A stretch of 64,000 nucleotides of DNA, taken from positions 45,162,632-45,226,631 of the forward strand of contig CM055112.1 in assembly GCA_029204225.1 (NCBI GenBank). Reading direction: 5' to 3'. The notes below the pieces were generated by a model, which saw nothing but the letters and a program-made list of their open reading frames with translations, was not told where the DNA came from and made no database searches. This document shows, one piece after another, positions 11,172 to 21,800 of this stretch; the stretch's first letter is position 1; the number at the start of each line of letters is the position of its first letter. The position numbers and the translations under genes are program-made. Origin of the DNA: Diphasiastrum complanatum (Eukaryota; Streptophyta; Lycopodiopsida; Lycopodiales; Lycopodiaceae).

Positions 11172-11404
11172 ACTTGCACAAAGAACGTCATGACACTCAT
11201 AAAGAATCCTCTTTTTTATCTCATCATCCCCTGGTACACAAACTTTCCCATTCCAAAATAGTAACCCACCTCGGATAGAGAACTGTTCCTCTATCTTCTT
11301 ATCTTTCCTAGGAACCTGAGACCCCTATGAGTAAATCTCTATTCAGTTCTTATTTTTTCATGTCTCCACTGTCTGATTGATGTAATCCAAGCTCTGATAC
11401 CACT
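11172..11404 (-). pseudogene. Copy A: PBS joined to integrase zinc-domain start, gypsy element 2
   Basis: On the minus strand the PBS (TGGTATCAGAGC, 11393-11404) is followed within about 90 bases by a frame reading VPRKDKKIEEQFSIRGG and VCVPGDDEIKKRILYECHD, which is the usual lead into the integrase zinc domain. The whole gag-protease-RT-RNase H part is thus deleted. The same junction is repeated in two further copies, at 11468-11720 in the opposite direction and at 11721-11930. Confidence 0.8.
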
Positions 11405-11467
11405 ATAACGATTGCCAAGTAAAGATCTTTAAGAATCCACCCATATTTCCACTGATCTATATCTTTC
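11405..11467 (-). mobile_element. LTR tip of copy A plus short spacer
   Basis: About 35 bases matching the end of the gypsy element 2 LTR (ACTATAACGATTGCCAAGTAA on the plus strand), followed by about 28 unmatched bases that form the centre of the inverted repeat with copy B. Confidence 0.65.
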
Positions 11468-11720
11468 ACTGTGGCTTGGGGGTGAAGTGGTTAGGGTATT
11501 GACTAGCTATTTCCGTTGGTTGGGTGGTTTATGCTCCACAATGGTCCTTTGCATGTGACCGGATTCTTGAAGATCAATTGTTATATTAGTATCAAAGCTT
11601 GGATTACATCAATCAGATGGTGGAGAGAGGAAAAAATGAGAATGGAATAGAGATTTACTGGCAGAGGTCTCAGGTTCCTAGGAAAGATAAGAAGATAGTG
11701 GAACAGTTCTCTATCCAACA
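11468..11720 (+). pseudogene. Copy B: inverted LTR end, PBS and integrase lead of gypsy element 2
   Basis: From CACTGTGGCTTGGGGGTGAA on, this is the reverse complement of the LTR end at 11934-12060, then a PBS-like TAGTATCAAAGC (11587-11598), then the frame LDYINQMVERG ... SQVPRKDKKIVEQFSI. It is in plus orientation, opposite to its neighbours, and stops at CTCTATCC where copy C starts head-to-head. Confidence 0.8.
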
Positions 11721-11933
11721 TGACACTCATAAAGAATCCGTTTCTTTATCTCATCATCCATTCGTACACAAATTTTTTCATTCCGAAATAGTAAACCACC
11801 TCGGATAGAAAAATGTTCCGCTATCTTCTTATCTTTCCTAGCAACCTGAGACCCCTATCAGTAAATCTCTATTTCATTCTCATTTTTTCTTGTCTCCACC
11901 ATCTGATTCATGTAATCCAAGCTCTGATACCAC
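11721..11933 (-). pseudogene. Copy C: PBS and integrase lead next to the 5' LTR
   Basis: It repeats copy A (11180-11404) with about 10 percent difference and ends at the PBS (11919-11930, GCTCTGATACCA on the plus strand), abutting the 5' LTR. It is the most natural 5' end of gypsy element 2; A and B look like a later rearrangement. Confidence 0.8.
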
Positions 11934-12419
11934 TATAACGATCACCAAGTAATGATCTTCAAGAATCTTGTCACATGCAAACCAAAAGGACACCTATGGA
12001 GCATAAACCACCCAACCAATGGAAATGGCTAGTCAATACCCTAACCACTTCACTCCCAAGCCACAGTGAATGAATACAAGAGAGGAGAGGATCTTGGCTC
12101 ATGAATCTGAAATTCCAATAAGGACATGGGCGAGTTTCCATGGTATATATTCTCTCCAAGAGGAGAGGATAGTCCTCTTAGGATTTCCATGCAATCCTAT
12201 AATAAGCTATTGATCTCCTGTTCTTGCATTATAGCAATCAAACACCATGTGAGTGCTCTTATAACCAAATATAGGTATAGGCCCTCATATGATTATTAAT
12301 TACTTTATCGACCACGTCCGGAATGACAAGGCATAACTAATAACCACATACAACTGAAGTGACCGGCTATCCACATCAGGAATTATTCTGAATCTCTCAT
12401 ACTGGACATGGACATAACA
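11934..12419 (-). mobile_element. 5' LTR of gypsy element 2
   Basis: On the minus strand it starts TGTTATGTCCATGTCCAGTA at 12419 and ends next to the PBS at 11930. It matches 8744-9256 along its length, with small indels. Together the two LTRs bound a 3.7-kb insertion that sits inside the outer element. Confidence 0.85.
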
Positions 12420-12489
12420 GAAGGGGTGGTGAGAACTGTGGGTGATATCATTCTATAGGCGGAATTGGATATCAACGCTGATACCACTT
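12420..12489 (-). other. Leader and PBS of the outer gypsy element
   Basis: The minus strand shows TGGTATCAGCG at about 12476-12486, which matches the first nine bases of the initiator Met tRNA complement and comes shortly after an LTR end in CA. It lies on the right flank of the element 2 insertion, while the coding remains on the left flank (7755-8743) have the same orientation. I infer that both belong to one split element. Confidence 0.55.
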
Positions 12490-13084
12490 TGTTGGAAAGA
12501 AGAGCAAGAAAATTTTTATGACCAAAACCGTGGATTACTTTGGAGTTAACGAGCAGTTTTTTAAGGATGGAGTCAGATTATTAGTGAAGGAGTCTTAGAC
12601 TGTCATGAAAAAAAAATTGCAAAATTATTAGGCGTCTAAGACAGCCATGCAATTCTCTAATACTAATAACTTGATATGTAGAGAATGTAGAATCAATTTA
12701 GGTAAGTCGTTGTACTTGGAAGTATTTGGCTTGTGTGACAACTATACATGGTATATACGATCAACGAATCAGGGAATGTTGACGTAGACGAGGACGCTGC
12801 AAATCTCTCACTTCGCATTTTACGTGGTGGCTTTCTCTCACTTTGCATTTTTGAGAAGTGGCTGGGAACGTATCTCGTTGAAAATAGACGACTGTCAAGA
12901 TTTTTCTCTCTCTTCAGGATTTTGCGAAAAAGCCAACAGTGCCCTTAAAAAGGCAAAGGTGCCCTTAAAACAATTTAACTTCTTCAAAATAGTTGAAAGG
13001 AAGAAGCTGAAGGCAAGAAGCCGACACTGTCGCAAAGTAGTTGAACTGTTGAACTATGCTGAAGTGTCACATTTCGGAAAAAGC
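12490..13084 (-). mobile_element. Probable LTR of the outer element, running into copia-type LTR sequence
   Basis: The plus strand begins TGTTGGAAAG, i.e. an LTR ending ...CCAACA on the minus strand next to the PBS. Its other end cannot be fixed. From about 12900 the sequence contains the words GTGCCCTTAAA (twice), GCCGACACTGTCGCAAAG and GCCGACACTGTT, which also mark copia LTR sequence at 50.5, 52.5 and 56 kb. The region may thus be a junction of two LTR families. No gene is seen. Confidence 0.45.
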
Positions 13085-13204
13085 CGACACTGTTAAAAAC
13101 TTAGTTCATTTCTGTAGATTGTAGCAACACTTAGTGTATAAATGCAGACTGTTGCGACACTTAGTGTATTTCTACAGACTGTTGCGACACATAGTGTATT
13201 TTTG
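13085..13204 (+). repeat. Four tandem copies of a 30-bp unit
   Basis: Units start at 13085, 13115, 13145 and 13175. The last two differ at four positions: CAGACTGTTGCGACAC followed by TTAGTGTATTTCTA or ATAGTGTATTTTTG. The first two are more diverged. The array is part of the GCGACAC-rich LTR-like sequence. Confidence 0.85.
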
Positions 13205-13402
13205 CAAAGTTGTTTCAAATGCTAATTCTTGGAAATTTTTGAAGATGGCCAAGTCTTCAATGATCTTCAAATTATTGAACTTAACATTTGAACTTAAAAT
13301 ATGATAGGATTGGTTACCCTTTGCTGGAGATCAGCCGAAAGCCCGTTGTAGACGTTCTTCAAATAATTTGGCTATCTAAATTATGATTCTTGCATATATC
13401 AG

Positions 13403-13760
13403 ATGAGCAGACGTAGAACCAAAGTTGGTTTCACGATCAATAAACGTGCAAGAAAAATCTTAGTCATTCACCAAGGAGACAACTATGGGCTTAATCTCCA
13501 ACAAAACCTTCAAGATCAAAAGAAAGTTCTTATGTCATACATACCAACACGGGCTATTGCAACGAAAAAGCAAAAGAGCTTTCGAAATCCGAAGGAAGCA
13601 AAAGGTCGCCTTTGCCCACTCCAAGCGCTTATGTTACATTTGTTAGAAGAGGGGCCACATGGCTACTGACTGCCCCAAACGACCATCTGCTTCTGATATT
13701 AAAATAGATCAGTGTTTTATGGGTAGATTAGATATGACTAAAATCGCTTAAGCTTTGGAA
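13403..13760 (+). pseudogene. Copia gag remnant with CCHC zinc knuckle
   Basis: A frame at 13632-13673 reads C-YI-C, a TAG stop, KRG-H-MATD-C-PKRPSASD, which is the copia Gag zinc knuckle (C-x2-C-x4-H-x4-C) with one codon turned to a stop. The 88-codon frame at 13403-13669 is basic (SRRRTKVGFTINKRARK) and probably belongs to the region before the knuckle in another frame. The remaining copia genes are absent. Confidence 0.7.
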
Positions 13761-15145
13761 CCTACGTAGTATGTGCCATCTTGATCCGTTAAGGGAGGTG
13801 TTTTTTTGGTGTGATTAGGTTTGTCTCTCAAACTAAGTTTTTCCCCCTATTTTTTTGCTGCGTTATTTTGATTTTCAAGAGATATGATTATTTATTCAAC
13901 TTATCTGTGCTTTTTGCACCAGTGTGAGGATAAAATGATTTCGATTTGCACATCAGTCTAATCCCTTAAATGTATATAAGGGACATCATTGGGAACAGTC
14001 CCTTTCTATTTACTATGCCTAAAATTTACTTGACAGATAACTGAAATGACCAGAGGTCAGATCTTATTAGGAAGTGGGGCCATCTGTGCATTGTTCTAAT
14101 TGAGTGAATGCCCAAAATTTTACCCTGACCAGAAGTCATGGAACATAACTAGCTGTTTTTTGTGAATATGTACACTTGCAAATGTTTTGTACTTGGTACA
14201 ACATATCCAACATATATAAAGGATAGCCTATTTTGCACCGCGGTACTTTGGACTTGAAGATAACTCGGTCATCTTCAAGGTCTCGGAATATATATTCATC
14301 CAGTAGAATGCCGCAGTTACAGTTTCTTCCATAATGAATCATTGAGCTTGCAATTGGGATGCCACAAATGAGTGATAATGACTGCAAGTTGTGAACAAGA
14401 GAATCAATTCTAGTGTCATTGGATAATAGGTTTACAAAAAAGCCTACTTTCAGAAATCAAACCAAGATAGCCAGCATAGATTTGGAAATGCAGAGCATAG
14501 GAAATTGCTAGGATTGACAAGTATCCAAAGAGCATGCTTTGTGTACTGAACTGTCCCAACAGATTATCTTGATCCAGCAATCAATAATCAATCTCACTGA
14601 ATACAGTGCATATATTGCAATTGAGTCACAAAAACACAGGTTGAAATTTTCTGCTCCGTTAGGTAGCAACCTCTCATTACAATTATCTGCCGCACTAGTA
14701 CATGAAGGGTTGAAAATATAAAGGCTGCTAAACTTCATTTTACATTCATCTCTCTTCAACCAAATCTCCGTTGAGATAGGAAAAGGTGAGAAACTTTCCA
14801 TGATAAAATCAGCAGGCAATCTACTTTAAGTGTTGATGATATCAACATTTAAAAGCTCGCAAAGGTACAGAACGATTGGGGTTTGAGAAGCACAAAATTC
14901 TAATTAGTCCACCTAAGAAGCTTGATAATTAATTTCACCTATCTTGCTAAAAAAAATAGTCTGAGGGAAGCATAGAAGAAAGGGCATGTTACACAACACA
15001 CCAAAATCTTTCTCTATTTCTCTCAAAAACAGGATAAACCTGTAGCAAAAATAGCAGTTGAAAATATTCAAAAAAAATAATTATTCTTCGCTTTGTCCAC
15101 AATCAATGCATAGCATAAATAGTATTCTGTTCACAAGTCTCGGCA
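13761..15145. other. Intergenic DNA, no gene seen
   Basis: This separates the copia remnant from the end of the RRM gene. Open frames of 60 to 103 codons exist on both strands but show no domain, composition or exon structure that would support them. The right part could be a long 3' UTR of the RRM gene. Confidence 0.6.
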
Positions 15146-15151
15146 TTTATT
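15146..15151 (-). terminator. Possible polyadenylation signal of the RRM gene
   Basis: AATAAA on the minus strand, about 100 nt downstream of the stop codon. Plant polyadenylation signals are loose, so this is only a candidate. Confidence 0.4.
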
Positions 15152-15250
15152 TCCAAGAATGTACACAATCATCAACCATATACAGCGAAATTGGTGTGTA
15201 TTCAGATTAAAAACTGTCAACATGATCAGAGATTTGAATGCTTACTTCAC

Positions 15251-15361
15251 TTAGTAATAGGGACTTAAATTGGCTGCTGGCAGCGAATAGTGCACGTTCC
15301 CTGTAGAACGATAATTATGGCCTCCATAAGATGATGAAATATATGTCCCTCCCCTCCCAAC
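15251..15361 (-). CDS. RRM gene, coding exon 11 (last, with stop)
   Basis: Acceptor TTTGCAG before GTTGGGAGG. The exon encodes VGRGGTYISSSYGGHNYRS and ends SPYY followed by TAA (15251-15253). The Gly/Ser/Tyr-rich end fits the low-complexity tail of hnRNP-type proteins. Confidence 0.88.
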   Translation of the reverse strand, partial: VGRGGTYISSSYGGHNYRSTGNVHYSLPAANLSPYY

Positions 15362-15787
15362 CTGCAAAGATGACCACAAAAACAGCAAAAATTTATGCAT
15401 GTCCCTCAAATGACAAAAGGATAAGTCTACTATCCCGAATGTCAAGCCAATGAAGGTAAATCCAAGAGGAACCTTTCAAACAACACATTGCCCAATTTTC
15501 TGCCTATGCTCACCTCTGCATAACTATAACCACCTGATGCGTATATTTGACTGGCACTTGATCCTGAAGGAAAACATTCAATAATCAGAAGAACATTAAT
15601 TGAGATTAAAATGATTATCTTCAATGCCAGGAATACGATATATTAAACTGCTGAAAGAAAAATCACCATAAACTGCGTAAGTTGGAGCTCGCTGGACAAT
15701 TGTGCCAGGTGATGAAGCCACACCCTGAACAACAGCATAATGTGCAACACGCCCTACTGGGACCCTGTAAAGATCAGAAAGCAATCA

Positions 15788-15851
<64 letters not shown>

Positions 15852-18800
15852 TAATCCATACCTCTCCATATTTGGCCTCGCACTTTTTAGTACATTTGGC
15901 AGGCCCCGAAACACTGTTTGACATGGTTCCTAATTTGGGCCCTAATATTTCAATCTTCATATTTCTCTCTAAATCGATTGAGCAGAAGTAACTTTTGCTT
16001 GGTTTAAATAGCCACAAAGGCTATTCATGTGTTAGTCATGAGTTTCGAGTCTTGAACTCTTTGTAAAGGAGTTCCATCTTTGTAATAGAGGTCTTTGTTG
16101 GACATATGACTGAGCAATAGGCAGCCATTTATTTCAATGGTCTGCTTCGTTGGAAAATACTTGTGAATGATTATTTTGCTGCTCTAATGAACAATATTTG
16201 CTATCTTTCATGTTGAATCAGTAAATGTGTTCTTAACTTGGTATCTGAGCACTTTCTTTCCTTGGTGGGAGTGCTAGCTTTTTTTCCACTCTTGATGGGT
16301 ATCCATTTCTTTCTGGAGGAAGTTCTTAGGCTAAACTAGGCGGCACCCAAAAAAAACCTTGGCTGCCAAAAGCAAAAATGAAGATCAATTTTTATGGCTA
16401 TTTTAGAGGCCACTATCTTTTCTAGCAGTTATTTTAAAAAAATTTATGAGCAGTACCTATTGCACTTTCTAGCACCCTGTTCGAAGGAGGTTTTGACACT
16501 TTTTCATCAACATTTGTTTGATGGCTTTTGACGGTCTTTGGAAGCTCCATTGCCCTATTTTTTAGGCTATTTTCGACTTCACTTGCTGGTTTTTTAGGAC
16601 AATATCTACCATTCTTCCTAGCGCCCTCTTTAGAGATGATTTTAACACATTTTAGCGCCCTGTTTAGTGCCCTGATCAACAGTTGTTTGTTGGTTTTTGG
16701 CCTACATTCTAGCCATTTCATCACCCTCTTTGCTACCGCAATTTGAGCTCCCATGCTGATTTTTTCTTTGAAAACTTTCGCTTACTAATTTTTGGGCTCT
16801 TTTGCAATACCATCATCATTGTTTGGAGGCTATTTTGCTGGCTTTAAGGGGCCACAACCAAGTGGTACCTATGTTTTATTATATTTCCCTTATTTGGCTG
16901 CTAGCACACTTATCATTTCATTTGCTAGATATTTGTTGTTGTATTTACTACTAGTGTGATTTGTGTTACTTGAGAGAAATTGGGGTGAGGACAAGAGTCC
17001 ACTCCCTCCATTAGAAAGCTCTTTATACATCTACCTCACTCTATAATGAGTTCTATTGGTTGCATAATTGTTGTGGCAAGCATAATTGTTGTGGCAAGTT
17101 CATTAAGTCGCAAAAGTCACATTTTTCACGAAGTCCTGCCCTTGTATGTTTTTCACTTCGGTATTATGCCAACCATACGAGCCTCCTCTAGTACTGAGGA
17201 CATCACTACCCATTTGGATGATAATGCTTTTCAGCTTGATAAAATTCAACAAATTGTTGTTGATATTGACAAATTCCAAGGCCTAGCTATGGAGTATCAT
17301 AACAGCATAGTCAGCACACTATGAAAGCTTGAAAAAACCAGCTATAGAGTAGAACACAAAAGCAAGAGAGAGAGGACTTCAAAGCTCACACAACTTGAAT
17401 GATTATTCAAAGAGTAGTAGGGCATGGAAACCCCTCCAAACTATGGGCTACATTTAGCATGTAATGTATAGAGGTGGTGTCTTGCTCTAGAACCGACATG
17501 GGTCCTCAACCTACTTGTTATTACATGCCTAATTAGCACGAGTGGGGTGTACTATGTACATAAATGTTTTTACCCCCATGTCTTATGCACAACTTACAAG
17601 TTACAAGTATACAAGCCTTAAGGGGCAAAATAGGCATTTATTGTTGATATAGTTAATATTGTTGATGACATCTATGCATAGCATAGATACACATGAGTAT
17701 CCTCTATGACAATTCGCTCTTAATGTCATGAGCATGTAACGAAGTTCTCAACTCTGGTGTCAAGCATTGTTAGAAAATAATGCTTATTTTATACCCATAA
17801 TGTTCCTATGCCATACCTGTGTGCTAGTTTAGGGGCCTACACAATTTTATAAAGTCCTTAGTCAAGTTAAGATCCTTTGAATGTAGTTAGGGCAATATAA
17901 TTATTCTTTTTTTTTGGCCTTAGAAATTCGTCAAGGTTTTTAACCTAATAAAGACATTTGCTTTTTGCCTACATCCATAGTGATACCTCCAGATCTGGTT
18001 CTCACCCTGCTGAGGCCTCCATTTCATGCAATGCCCCCAGCACTACTGCTGAAAAGGCAAATATCCCATATACCCCTTCCAGATCAACAAAGCTCTTAGA
18101 TAATGGTGATATTCTATTTTTTACAGAGACGCATGAGAGTGCAGAGCGAGGCTTACCTTTATTTTCTGGTTTTCAGTGGGAATCGGTTTTCAGAGCAGAG
18201 ACCAGATCATCAAGTGGACGTGGTTCTGATGGCGTGGCATGTTTATATAGAGATACGACTCAGAGAGCGCTAGAGGTGGTTCACATAGATGATCATTCTA
18301 GATACATATGGATCAGACTCAGAGGGGAGCCCACAGGTTTGGACAGGGACATTTATATTGCAGTTTGTTATTTTCCACCAAATGCATCTTCTTTCTCGGA
18401 CAGGGATGGCTCTCCATGTTGACAGATCCTCTGCTTGGGAGGATCTGTTTACTAGGATTCTTTTGCTTACTTCTTCTTCTGCCTGTCAGCAGAGACAGTG
18501 GGCTCTTGCTTAAGTTATTCTTTCTTGTTAAAGCCCAAAATCAGGCAGAAAGAACAGATTAACGTTGTAGTATTTTGTCCTGCCTGTCAGAGGACAACTC
18601 AGGGTCGTTCTCTCTTGAAAGCACTCACATTCAAACAGAGATGCAAGCCATGAACATTCATTTACAGATCAGCATGCAGCCCAAATGAACATTCAATAGT
18701 TTCTATAGCTACCTACTCTAAAAACGAACTGAATCAGATCCTACACATTACTAAAATTGAGCTACACCTGGATTAATCCACAAAGCTGAAACAAGAAATT

Positions 18801-21800
18801 AATCTACAGCATTTTAGAGGTCCAAGAATCAAGAAACCAACCAATCTTTTGATATGCAAGATTTATACCACATTTCTAGCCTATTTAGTTTACTTGAATG
18901 CTGATTCCTACATTAATCCACAAACAAGAAATGAAAACTAATCCACAACTAGGAAAGCAAGAAAACTAATCCACTCTAAAGTCCACCGGTCTAAGGTGAG
19001 AGGTGCTCTTGAGTTGCTCTGATCTGTTATAGAAGGTAATAGCCAATAGACAGAATCGAATTCCATCCGGATTCAATCTAGAGAATGAGTCACGAAACCT
19101 ACTGATTTGAATTCTAGGCTCCACATTCTCAACAAGCTTGTTGATCCAATTGTTTCTTCTTGTTGTTATTGAGCTTTAGTATTCACTCCATATATGGATT
19201 TGTCTGGGGATGTCATCAGGTTTTTTGATAGAGGACATATTTTGTTGGTAGGTGACTCTAATGCCAGAACTGGATCATGTCAGACCTCATTCCATGATGT
19301 GGACCAGGATCCTTTACGTATCAGAGCAATAGACAATGATGAGCTTGGGCTTTTGAGACATTCAGCAAATGAGGACGGGCCTATCACAGATTATGGAGAG
19401 TACTTTCTACAGTTGGGAGAAGCCCACAAGCTTGCCATTTTTAATGGCCTCACCAAGTGGCCTTCTTCTAGTGACTTCACTTGTCATCCTCACAGCGGCG
19501 GACATAGTGTGGTAGACTACCTCATGGGATCACCTTCTCTTCTTCCTCATATTACAACCTTCACCATCACACGTACTACTCTCTCTGATAATTCTTTTCT
19601 CTCTTTCCATAGGAACACAACCCACGGTCACTCATACCTCCCACCCAACTTTCCCTCGTGCCCCAAGATATCGCTTTGAGAACTCATACATTCCCACTCA
19701 TCAAGCTTCATTAACCTCCCTTCTACAGCATTTCCCATATAACTCCACCATTGAACAACAATTTGATTTCCTCACCAATCCCTACACACTGCAGTTTCCC
19801 TTTCTTTTCCATACACAAAACCTACAACAAAAAATAACACCTTTAAAAGCCCTAGTCAGCCTTGGTATGATGATGAATGTCGCCAACTTCATAATCATCT
19901 TAAATATGCTTATGCCAACTCACTTTCGTCTATTCGTGACATAAATCGTCCTTATCAGAACATACTCCACCGTAAAAAGAAGGCCTATGATATCAAAGAA
20001 GGGAATAAGCTTATTAACCTTCTCTTTAGTTCTTCTTCGGGGGCCTTTTGGTGTGAATTCATCCGTCGAGCTCCTTCTCCCACCTTGACCGACCTATGTA
20101 CCTGGGCAGATTACGCAAAATCTCTATATACTATTGGCACCACTTCTTCCACCATCATCTCACCCCGTCCTTCATCCTTCAACCTATTCACTCCCAACAT
20201 GATATCTGATTCCATTAATTAGCTCATTAGTCGTCGTGCCCGTGATAATGAAGACTTACAAGCAAAACTTCTTATCCATGCGAAAGATATACTCTCTCCC
20301 ATACTTTCTGATCTTTTTAATCAAGCCGTGATTCAAGGCTTCCCCACCTCTTGGTGTACCAATGTCATACATCCCATTCACAAGGGAGGTGACCCCATGA
20401 GGCCAGAAAACTACCGCACTATTATGGTTGGACACATTATGATAAAGGTTAATGGCTCAGTTCTTCAGACGACAATCAGTAATGAAGCCGAGCTCAGACG
20501 TCTACATGCTTTGGAGCAAGCAAGGTTCCGACCTCATTACTCCACCTCAGATCATATATTCACATTGAGAGCTATTATTGAGGAGACTAGATCCAAACGA
20601 AAGTGGGTATACTGTTGTTTTGTAGATTTCCGTAAGGCCTTTGACTCTATTCCGAGACACCTTCTTATTCAGAGATTACATGATCTCGGCTTCCATTCAG
20701 ACATAGTCTTGGCGATTATGGGCCTTTATGAGAGAGTGATAGGTTGTTTCCGATCTTAGCATGGCATATCACAGCAGGTTCATAGCAACATTTGGGTGAA
20801 GCAAGGATGCTCATTATCCCCTTCCCTGTTTGGACTTTATATCTTTCGCGGCATTGGTCTTTCATAGTTGATGCGGAATGTTTATATTGATGCTTTCTCT
20901 AGCATTCATGGTCCATACGCCTTGCCTAGTTTATACATGTCTGGAGCAGTTTTCATCAAATGAAAACATAGATTGTTTTTTTATTTTGGGGTGCCAATAT
21001 GAGGTATCAGGTGAAAAGTTCTTTCAAGCGCAATTCATTTAGGCAGCTTGCCAGGAGTTTCAAGAACAACGAGGTCATTTCAGATGGCTAATCCAGAGAT
21101 CTGTTGCAAGCATGTTCCGTGTATCCAGATTCCATAATGAATATCCAGGAATTTTCTGGTGAGTTAACCACATGCTGATTGGCAATTTGGCTGATTGTCC
21201 TCACTGTCTCTAGCCAATACTTTGCAGTGCAGCATTAAATTTGATTGGATCCTTTGCTTCAATGAAGTTCAATCCTTCTGGAATCTGGATATACAAGTTC
21301 AGAAATATGCTTGAAGCCTTGAACATCATTATTGTTTAGCAGCATCCAGATCGCTATGGAAGATATCGCTACATGCTAAAGAAATTTGAAAGAGAAAAAA
21401 GTGCATGTCTACTTGCAATCCAGGGCCGCGATCCTGGTGTGAATTTGCAGCGGATCACAATCCGCTGCAATTGTGGCTTTAGAATATTGGTATTGCGTGA
21501 ACTCTTCCTGGGAGACTCATTGTCATTGCTTGTAGACTTTAGCCATTGATTATATCCAATGTCATTTGCCATTCTTCATGGGAGTTGGAACACCCAATTT
21601 AAGATCTAGGTGCATATATTCGTAATTAAAAGTATTAAAAACCAAAAACATATAGTCCTCTTTCTCTGAGGCTATCGAGCTCCAAAGAACAGCTTGGAAT
21701 GTAGCACGTAACATCTGCAGAATTCCAATTGAAATCTGTTACTTATAAAGAGGGCCATCTCGACAACCCACCCACAAAAAAGACCATCTTACACCAGCAA

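Noticed and set aside
8744-12419. Target-site duplication for gypsy element 2
   Set aside because: The five bases beside the two LTRs do not match, so I do not claim a duplication.
14508-14819. 103-codon frame downstream of the RRM gene
   Set aside because: No homology signs, no splice connection to the RRM gene, odd composition; treated as chance or 3' UTR.
15682-16017. Three overlapping frames with long Ser-Leu or Arg-Glu runs
   Set aside because: They are translations of the (TC)28 microsatellite in intron 9 and have no other support.
16434-16754. 106-codon frame on the minus strand
   Set aside because: Lies in intron 9, with no domain or exon logic; the opposite strand holds a simple repeated TAGCGCCCT word that explains the openness.
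21445-21470. Terminal inverted repeat of a DNA transposon or MITE
   Set aside because: The two arms are only four bases apart, and no target duplication is seen; reported only as a hairpin.
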